A stretch of DNA of 10,962 nt from the NCBI GenBank assembly GCA_947442095.1, contig CANEVG010000086.1:1-10962 (forward strand), given 5' to 3'. Below the pieces are notes generated by a model. The model did not search any database, had not been told where the DNA came from, and saw only the letters and a list, made by a program, of their open reading frames with translations. The position numbers and the translations under genes are program-made. Source of the DNA: Sphingomonadaceae bacterium. GTDB lineage: Bacteria > Pseudomonadota > Alphaproteobacteria > Sphingomonadales > Sphingomonadaceae. Shown in pieces: positions 6,371 through 10,962 of the stretch. Position 1 is the first letter of the stretch. Each line of letters starts with the position of its first letter.

Positions 6371-7420
6371 GTGAACGCGCGATCACCTCGGCCCAAAGCG
6401 GGTGCCGTGACAATTGCCGATGTGGCGACGGCTTCGGGTTTTTCGCCCATGACGGTTTCGCGCGTAATCAACAACGATACAAAGGTCCGCGAAAGTACGA
6501 GGCTCTTGGTGCAGCAAGCGATTGCTGCTCTCAACTATTCACCAAACCTTGCGGCGCGTTCGCTTGCCGGTGCCGATCAGATGCGAATCGGATTGCTCTA
6601 TAGCAACCCTAGTGCCGCCTACTTGAGCCGCTACTTGCTTGGCAGTCTCGAGCAGGCACGCGCTGCCCATGTCGAACTCATCGTTGTCAAATGTGACGCT
6701 GGCGAGCAAGGTGAGGAGGATGCAATCCGCGAACTTCTATCGAGCGGTGTAGATGGCGTCATCCTTTCGGAGCCGATGTGCGATTCACCTCGAATTCTCG
6801 CGTTGTTTGCCCAGTTCGATACGTTGGTAGTGGCGGTGGGGAACTGGCGGCCGTCAAACCGGATGTCCATTGTTCGCATCGACGACCGCGAAGCCGCTGC
6901 GGAGATGACACGCCATATTATCTCTCTTGGTCATCGCCGTGTTGGCTTGATCATCGGCAATGCCCTGCACAAGGCGAGTGAGATGCGCCGGCAAGGCTTT
7001 GAATCCGCGATGCAGGGGGCTGGCATTACAGTGCCACCGGAATATATGGTTCAGGGTCACTTTACCTATCGATCGGGCCTTGAGGCCGCAGCTGCTCTGC
7101 TCGATCTACCCGAACGGCCTAGCGCAATATTTGCGAGCAACGACGATATGGCTGCGGCAACGATTGCGGTTGCACACCGTCGTCAGCTTGATGTGCCGCG
7201 CGACCTGACAGTCTGCGGGTTCGACGATACCGATTTTGCGCAATCGATCTGGCCCGAGCTGACGACGATTCACCAGCCGATTGCCGAAATGTCGCGGGCT
7301 GCAGTCGATATGCTGATCGATCAGATCCGGGCCCATCGTGCTGGCCGCGACGAATCCGCGCGTGACCAATTGCTCGACTACAAGTTGGTGCTGCGTGATT
7401 CGGACGGGCCGCCCGGCTAG
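6371..7420 (+). CDS. LacI/GalR-family transcriptional regulator
   Basis: Cytoplasmic sugar-responsive DNA-binding protein, 349 residues, the usual family size. The helix-turn-helix is at about 14-60 (TIADVATASGFSPMTVSRVI then NNDTKVRESTR), followed by the hinge YSPNLAARSLAG (56-67), whose Leu would insert at a central CpG, as present in all four operators here. The remaining part is a periplasmic-binding-protein-like effector domain, with the dimer-interface and ligand-site landmarks GLLYSNPSAAYL, DGVILSEP, GHRRVGLI, FESAMQGAG, PSAIFASNDDMA and TVCGFDD. I choose GTG 6371 because GGGAA (6360-6364) lies six bases before it; TTG codons at 6347, 6353 and 6365 are alternatives lacking such a site. 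An operator lies upstream, which suggests autoregulation. Effector is unknown; glucose, cellobiose or another beta-glucan product is the natural guess. Likely controls GH5, the symporter and GH3. Confidence 0.94.
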   Translation: MNARSPRPKAGAVTIADVATASGFSPMTVSRVINNDTKVRESTRLLVQQAIAALNYSPNLAARSLAGADQMRIGLLYSNPSAAYLSRYLLGSLEQARAAHVELIVVKCDAGEQGEEDAIRELLSSGVDGVILSEPMCDSPRILALFAQFDTLVVAVGNWRPSNRMSIVRIDDREAAAEMTRHIISLGHRRVGLIIGNALHKASEMRRQGFESAMQGAGITVPPEYMVQGHFTYRSGLEAAAALLDLPERPSAIFASNDDMAAATIAVAHRRQLDVPRDLTVCGFDDTDFAQSIWPELTTIHQPIAEMSRAAVDMLIDQIRAHRAGRDESARDQLLDYKLVLRDSDGPPG

Positions 7421-7489
7421 TCTGTCTTGCTGCTGTGGGCCTGCGTTGGTTACAGCGGCCATGCTCAATTCGCTTCTCTCTCGAGCATA

Positions 7490-7507
7490 GTCAGTATGGA
7501 GACTGAC
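7490..7507 (+). repeat. Short inverted repeat after the regulator gene
   Basis: GTCAGT (7490-7495) and ACTGAC (7502-7507) form a six-base stem with a six-base loop, 70 bases after the regulator stop. An outer pair GCATAG (7485-7490) and CTATGC (7513-7518) can extend or compete with it. There is no T-run, so terminator function is uncertain. Confidence 0.3.
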
Positions 7508-7530
7508 GACTGCTATGCCCTGTTCGATGT

Positions 7531-7737
7531 TCAGTCGCGCTCACTTGTGGATGTGAGCGAGCTTTCAGATCGTAGCCATAGCAAGCGTTTTTTCGCCACA
7601 TTCTGGATGCGGCAATCCTTCTGGACACGGACGCCAATCATACCTGAGCCGTTGGGCGTGCCGGCGGCCAGAGTGCGCACAAGGCAAACCACCTTCAGCA
7701 CATAACCTTCGGCAAACCCATCACTGAAATCAACAGT
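7531..7737 (-). pseudogene. Relic of a GH5-type C-terminal repeat domain
   Basis: The minus strand from 7737 reads 68 codons between the stops TAA (7740-7738) and TGA (7533-7531). The first 41 codons (7737-7615) align without gaps to the second C-terminal repeat of the GH5 protein at 916-3057, with 19 identities by my hand count; examples are AEG, L.RT..A.TP.G.G and IGVRVQ against ITVRVQ. After 'VQKD' the similarity breaks, and a one-base shift restores only 'AA' of the expected 'NAAPY', so the frame is damaged. There is no start, no catalytic domain and no continuation of the repeat on either side. It is the remains of a second gene carrying this domain, oriented opposite to its neighbours. 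At 46% identity it is an old paralogue, not a recent duplication of GH5. Confidence 0.75.
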
Positions 7738-7828
7738 TTACGACCTTTCGTCCGGCCGACGTGATCAGTCTCCAACCCTTTGAAATAATTCAAGTCGACA
7801 AACGCCATTGAACGATCCTTCTATGTTT

Positions 7829-7840
7829 GATAGCGCTATC
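7829..7840. promoter_or_regulatory. LacI-family operator upstream of GH3
   Basis: GATAGCGCTATC is a perfect 12-base palindrome, the most symmetric of the four sites. It ends 19 bases before the GH3 ATG, between the probable promoter and the ribosome site, where a bound repressor would block transcription. Confidence 0.85.
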
Positions 7841-7844
7841 ATTC

Positions 7845-7853
7845 AAAGGGAGA
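7845..7853 (+). promoter_or_regulatory. Ribosome binding site deciding the GH3 start
   Basis: AAAGGGAGA. The GGGAG core (7848-7852) is seven bases before ATG 7860 but only one base before the in-frame ATG 7854, so 7860 is the preferred start. A TTG at 7827 lies next to and inside the operator and is unlikely. Confidence 0.75.
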
Positions 7854-7859
7854 ATGGCA

Positions 7860-10310
7860 ATGCGGAACATTTTGGCGACACTGTTGGTCGGCGGTTCGCT
7901 CTTGATTGTGACATCAGCAGCCTTGGCGCAGGTCGGTGCCCCCACAGCTTCGAACTGGCCCGCCTTGACGGACCCGGTCAAAGCGAGCCCCGCCATCGCA
8001 GCGCGCATCAAGTCGATCATGGCGAAGATGTCGCTCGAACAAAAAGTAGGGCAGGTGATTCAGGGCGATCTTGGTAGCGTTTCGCCAGATGATGTCGCGC
8101 GCTATCATCTTGGATCAGTGCTGAATGGTGGCGGCAGCGATCCTGCAGGAAAGCGCTTTGGCACCGGGGCGGATTGGCTGAATGAGGCTGATCGTTTCTA
8201 CGACGCCTCGGTGAGGCCGTCGGGCAATCTGCCCGTCATACCCATTATCTGGGGCAGTGACGCAGTGCACGGCCATAGCAATGTGATTGGCGCAACGCTG
8301 TTCCCGCACAACATCGGCCTCGGTGCGATGCGAAATCCTGAACTGATGCGCCAGATCGGCGGGGTAACGGCGCGCGAGATGCGCGTCACCGGGCTCGACT
8401 GGACGTTCGCGCCGACCCTTGCCGTGGTGCGCGATGACCGCTGGGGACGGACCTATGAAGGCTATTCCGAAAATCCTGAGATCGTCGCGTCGTACGCCGG
8501 GCCGTTCGTTGAAGGGTTGCAGGGCAAAATCGGAGCCGCAGACTGGCTGAACGGGCCACACATTGTCGCTACCGCCAAACACTTCATTGGCGATGGCGGC
8601 ACGGTCAACGGAAAGGATACGGGCGACAATCTGTCGAGCGAGGCAGAGCTGCGCGACATTCATGCGGCCGGCTATGTGCCGGCGCTGCAAGCCGGTGCCC
8701 AGACGGTCATGGCCAGCTTCTCGAGTTGGCAGGGTGCAAAAATGCACGGCAATTCCAAGATGCTGACCGATGTGCTGAAGCACCAGATGGGCTTTGGCGG
8801 CTTTGTTGTTGGCGACTGGAACGGCCATGGTCAGGTTGTCGACTGCTCGCCGACACATTGCCCTCAGTCGATCAATGCCGGGCTCGACATGTTCATGGCG
8901 CCCGACAGCTGGAAAGAACTTTGGGAGTCGACACTGGCTAATGTCAAAGCGGGCAAGATCCCGATGGCAAGGCTCGATGATGCGGTCGCCCGCATTCTGC
9001 GCGTCAAGTTGCGCGCCGGCCTGTTCGAAGCCGGCCGACCATCGTCGCGGCCGCTCGGTGGTCAATGGAGCGAACTCGGTTCGCCAGCGAACCGCGCGAT
9101 CGCGCGCGAGGCGGTGCGTCAGTCGCTGGTGCTGCTCAAGAACGAACACGCCGCCCTGCCGATAAAGGCTGGCGCAACGGTGCTGGTTGCGGGCGACGGC
9201 GCCAACAACTTCATGAAGCAGTCGGGCGGCTGGACCTTGTCATGGCAAGGAACCGATCTGATGCCGGCCGACTTCCCGGGCGCCACCACCATCGGCCAGG
9301 CGCTCGTTGACGCGGCCAGGGCTGGCGGTGGCAGCGCGATGATCTCAGGAGATGGGAGCTTTGCGCACAAACCCGATGTGGCCGTCGTGGTGTTCGGCGA
9401 GGACCCCTATGCCGAGTTCATGGGGGACGTTCCGGATCTGCTGTTCCGCGACAAGAAGGATAATCTGGCGCTGCTGCAACGTTATCAGGCAGCAGGCATC
9501 CCAACAGTGGCCGTTTTCCTGTCCGGGCGACCGCTGTGGGTCAACCAGCACATCAATGCGTCGGATGCATTTGTCGCGGCCTGGTTGCCGGGCTCCGAAG
9601 GTGGCGGGATCGCCGATGTGCTTTATGGCAAGGCCGATTTTCGCGGCCGCTTGTCGTTCAGCTGGCCCAAGCGCGCGACCCAGTTTGGCCTGAATGTCGG
9701 CAGCCCTGACTATGATCCGCTGTTCCCTTATGGTTACGGGCTCAGTTACGCGCACCCGGCTACGGTTGGATTTCTGAGCACGAACAGCGGCATCGCGATC
9801 AATTCGGACATACCGTTCGGGACCTGGTTCTCGCGCGGCCGGGTTGGTACGGGGTTGATCCTGGCGGCACCTGGATCAGGCCTCCAGCTCAGCGCCGTTG
9901 ACCGCAGTGCACAAGAAGATTCGCGCCGCGTCGTGTGGAATGGCACCGGCGACGGCGCGCTTGCCGTGACCAGTACGCCCCCGCTCGATCTGGCGCGCGA
10001 AAGCAATGGCCAACTGGCGATCGAACTGGATGCGCGCGTAGATGCCATCGATGCCACATCGGTGGACGTGGCGATGGAATGCGGAGACAAATGCGGTGCC
10101 ACGATCAACATCGCAGCGGCGCTGCGGTCCAACGCCGGCAAGGGTTGGCAAACGCTCTCGATCCCGTTGTCGTGCTTCGCCAAGGCCGGAACCAATATGC
10201 AGAACGTCACGGTCCCGCTTCGCCTGACGACACGCGGCACGCTCGACATGCGGTTCTCGCGCATAGCGCTCGGTACGTCGGGCGTCGGCGTTGTCGCCTG
10301 TGCACGCTAG
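7860..10310 (+). CDS. Secreted GH3 beta-glucosidase / exo-1,3/1,4-beta-glucanase (ExoP-like)
   Basis: Would remove glucose from the non-reducing ends of beta-glucans and cello- or laminari-oligosaccharides in the periplasm or outside the cell. The 816-residue protein starts with a clear signal peptide (MRNILATLLVGGSLLIVTSA, cleavage after ALA at 23). The (beta/alpha)8 domain covers about 45-400: PIIWGSDAVHGHSNV (128-142), GLDWTFAP, DDRWGRTYEGYSE (192-204), the KHFIGDGGT loop (240-248) and the nucleophile Asp319 in FVVGDWNGHG. The alpha/beta sandwich domain follows (about 410-635), with the acid/base Glu580 in LPGSEGGGIADVLYG, as in barley ExoI-type enzymes, and FPYGYGLSY. Residues about 650-816 form a further C-terminal domain matching the ExoP galactose-binding-like domain, ending in a Cys-containing tail. 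Its own operator and ribosome site lie directly upstream. Together with the GH5 it makes an endo/exo pair for glucan conversion. Reported specificities in this subgroup vary, so the linkage preference is not fixed by sequence. Confidence 0.94.
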   Translation: MRNILATLLVGGSLLIVTSAALAQVGAPTASNWPALTDPVKASPAIAARIKSIMAKMSLEQKVGQVIQGDLGSVSPDDVARYHLGSVLNGGGSDPAGKRFGTGADWLNEADRFYDASVRPSGNLPVIPIIWGSDAVHGHSNVIGATLFPHNIGLGAMRNPELMRQIGGVTAREMRVTGLDWTFAPTLAVVRDDRWGRTYEGYSENPEIVASYAGPFVEGLQGKIGAADWLNGPHIVATAKHFIGDGGTVNGKDTGDNLSSEAELRDIHAAGYVPALQAGAQTVMASFSSWQGAKMHGNSKMLTDVLKHQMGFGGFVVGDWNGHGQVVDCSPTHCPQSINAGLDMFMAPDSWKELWESTLANVKAGKIPMARLDDAVARILRVKLRAGLFEAGRPSSRPLGGQWSELGSPANRAIAREAVRQSLVLLKNEHAALPIKAGATVLVAGDGANNFMKQSGGWTLSWQGTDLMPADFPGATTIGQALVDAARAGGGSAMISGDGSFAHKPDVAVVVFGEDPYAEFMGDVPDLLFRDKKDNLALLQRYQAAGIPTVAVFLSGRPLWVNQHINASDAFVAAWLPGSEGGGIADVLYGKADFRGRLSFSWPKRATQFGLNVGSPDYDPLFPYGYGLSYAHPATVGFLSTNSGIAINSDIPFGTWFSRGRVGTGLILAAPGSGLQLSAVDRSAQEDSRRVVWNGTGDGALAVTSTPPLDLARESNGQLAIELDARVDAIDATSVDVAMECGDKCGATINIAAALRSNAGKGWQTLSIPLSCFAKAGTNMQNVTVPLRLTTRGTLDMRFSRIALGTSGVGVVACAR

Positions 10311-10321
10311 CAGGCTGATGA

Positions 10322-10341
10322 CATGGCCATCTGCGGCCATG
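10322..10341 (+). repeat. Hairpin directly after GH3
   Basis: CATGGCC (10322-10328), loop ATCTGC, GGCCATG (10335-10341): a perfect seven-base GC-rich stem 11 bases after the GH3 stop. No T-run follows, so it is either a weak, U-less terminator or an mRNA 3'-end stabiliser. It abuts the zwf relic. Confidence 0.45.
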
Positions 10342-10522
10342 CGGTGCGATCGGCAATCTGGCGCAGCGCATGCTTTTGCTGTCGCTTGGCGCGCTGGCGG
10401 CGGATGGTTTGGCCTCGGATCGCCTTCAAGTTGTGGGCTGGGCGCGCAGCGGATACGACGATGAGGGCTGCCGTGGGTTCGCGAGCACGGCTCCTGTTCG
10501 CAAAGCATCGGCCATTGGATGA
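10340..10522 (+). pseudogene. zwf: Relic of the N-terminus of glucose-6-phosphate dehydrogenase (zwf)
   Basis: In the plus frame from 10340 to the TGA at 10520-10522 the translation begins CGAIGNLAQRMLLLSLGALA, followed by ADGLASDRLQVVGWARSGYD and DEGCRGFAS. This aligns without gaps, over about 48 residues, to the NADP-binding N-terminus of Zwf as I remember it from E. coli ('FGAKGDLARRKLLPSLYQL...IIGVGRADWD'). The dinucleotide-binding pattern G-A-x-G-(D/N)-L-A-x-R-x-L-L and the later 'VG.AR...D' are kept, but the usual GDLA has become GNLA and LLPSL has become LLLSL. Upstream the frame meets TGA at 10319-10321 with no start, and after 'FAS' the similarity stops before a nearby stop codon, leaving only about a tenth of the normal 480-500 residues. 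This is a broken fragment, not a functional gene. Confidence 0.75.
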
Positions 10523-10561
10523 GGGCGCGGCTCCGCGTGAACGATTGGTAGGGTAGTGGGT

Positions 10562-10962
10562 ATGCAGCAGGCCCCGATCAAGGTCATCGTGCTAGGCGGC
10601 GGTACCGCGGGCTGGATGTCCGCGACGGCGCTCGCCAAACTTCTGCCGGGCATCGTCGAGGTCGAGCTCATCGAGTCGGCCGAAGTTGGGATCGTCGGTG
10701 TCGGCGAGGCAACGCTGCCGCATATTCGCGCGTTTGTGGAGCGCCTCGGCATCGATGAAGCCGACTTCATGCGCGCCACACAGGCCACGTTCAAGCTGGG
10801 CATCGACTTTCGCGATTTTGGCCGAATTGGCGACAGCTATATCCACCCTTTCGGGACGTTCGGCCAACCGCTCGCCGGGGTGCCATTCCACCATTACTGG
10901 CTGCAGATGCGCGCGGCTGGCATGGCGCGCGATCTGGGTGACTATTCGGTCGCTGTCGCCGC
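10562..10962 (+). CDS. Flavin-dependent halogenase, 'tryptophan halogenase' family (3' truncated by window edge)
   Basis: First 133 codons of a flavin-dependent halogenase-like protein. Visible marks are the FAD-binding GGGTAGW (12-18), VGIVGVGEATLPHIRAF (42-58), which contains the GxGEAT(x)P segment typical of PrnA-type enzymes, and Lys78 in ATFKLGIDF, which corresponds to the active-site lysine (Lys79 in PrnA) that carries the halogenating species. The WxWxIP motif would lie beyond the window. ATG 10562 has TAGGG at 10549-10553 upstream; a GTG at 10556 is an in-frame alternative. Members of this family are common beside TonB-dependent receptors and glycoside hydrolases in sphingomonads, Caulobacter and xanthomonads, where their substrate is unknown, so a role in tryptophan chlorination should not be assumed. 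Its link to the glucan genes is by position only. Confidence 0.9.
   Translation, partial: MQQAPIKVIVLGGGTAGWMSATALAKLLPGIVEVELIESAEVGIVGVGEATLPHIRAFVERLGIDEADFMRATQATFKLGIDFRDFGRIGDSYIHPFGTFGQPLAGVPFHHYWLQMRAAGMARDLGDYSVAVA

Larger units (their letters stand above)
7421..7828. other. Intergenic region between regulator and GH3, mostly decayed sequence
   Basis: Besides the domain relic at 7531-7737 and the small inverted repeat at 7490-7507, I see no gene. The plus-strand frame 7427-7705 has a composition unlike a protein and is the antisense of the relic. Between 7742 and 7799 another minus-strand frame is open (it reads NYFKGLETDHVGRTKGR) and might be further debris, but I could not match it. 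The GH3 promoter must lie in the last 60-80 bases; TTGAAC at 7808-7813 is a possible -35 without a good -10. Confidence 0.5.

Noticed and set aside
7427..7705. Plus-strand open frame after the regulator
   Set aside because: It is the antisense of the repeat-domain relic and has no domain or ribosome site.
7742..7799. Further minus-strand debris reading NYFKGLETDHVGRTKGR
   Set aside because: The aromatic/Gly pattern vaguely resembles the segment before the repeat strands in the GH5 domain, but the distance to the relic is about 24 codons too short and identity is too low to claim.
8115..9149. Long minus-strand open frame (344 codons) inside the GH3 gene
   Set aside because: It is antisense to conserved GH3 catalytic motifs, has no ribosome site or recognisable domain, and its composition (rich in Arg, His and Ala) is that of the reverse complement of a GC-rich gene.
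10323..10556. Small plus-strand ORF between GH3 and the halogenase
   Set aside because: Its ATG lies in the hairpin and the frame gives an Arg/Trp/Cys-rich product; the frame two bases further on gives the Zwf-like translation instead.

Overview
The window looks like chromosomal DNA of a GC-rich alphaproteobacterium, most likely a sphingomonad (Sphingomonas/Novosphingobium type). This is inferred from gene content and codon use: an ExoP-like GH3 exoglucanase, a flavin-dependent 'tryptophan halogenase' beside sugar genes, a LacI regulator with TAGCGCTA operators, and Entner-Doudoroff type sugar genes. It reads as part of a beta-glucan or oligoglucoside utilisation locus.

Layout. 2-658 (+) is the 3' part of a 2-keto-3-deoxygluconate kinase. 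703-900 (-) is a decayed C-terminal remnant of an MFS transporter. 916-3057 (-) is a secreted GH5 glycoside hydrolase with two tandem C-terminal beta-sandwich-like repeats. A 435-base divergent intergenic region follows. 3493-4899 (+) is a sugar:H+ symporter, 4973-6175 (+) a CPA2-type monovalent cation:proton antiporter, and 6371-7420 (+) a LacI-family regulator. The 439-base gap 7421-7859 holds a minus-strand relic of the repeat domain found at the GH5 C-terminus. 7860-10310 (+) is a secreted GH3 beta-glucosidase/exoglucanase. The gap 10311-10561 holds a relic of the N-terminus of glucose-6-phosphate dehydrogenase. 10562 to the end (+) is the start of a flavin-dependent halogenase.

How it works together (inference). 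GH5 would cut beta-glucan chains, GH3 would trim the products to glucose, and the symporter would import the monosaccharide. Near-identical LacI-type palindromes with core TAGCGCTA precede GH5, the symporter, the lacI gene itself and GH3, so the four units look like one autoregulated local regulon.

The less expected content is: (i) three degraded gene fragments sitting exactly in the gaps between intact genes, showing repeated gene replacement at this locus; (ii) a second secretion-signal-like stretch inside the GH5 protein, which suggests fusion of two formerly separate secreted proteins; (iii) two identical 15-base operator copies exactly 320 bases apart in the divergent promoter region. 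I saw no tRNA, rRNA, CRISPR array or insertion sequence. All family assignments come from reading the sequence and from memory of the families; no search was run.
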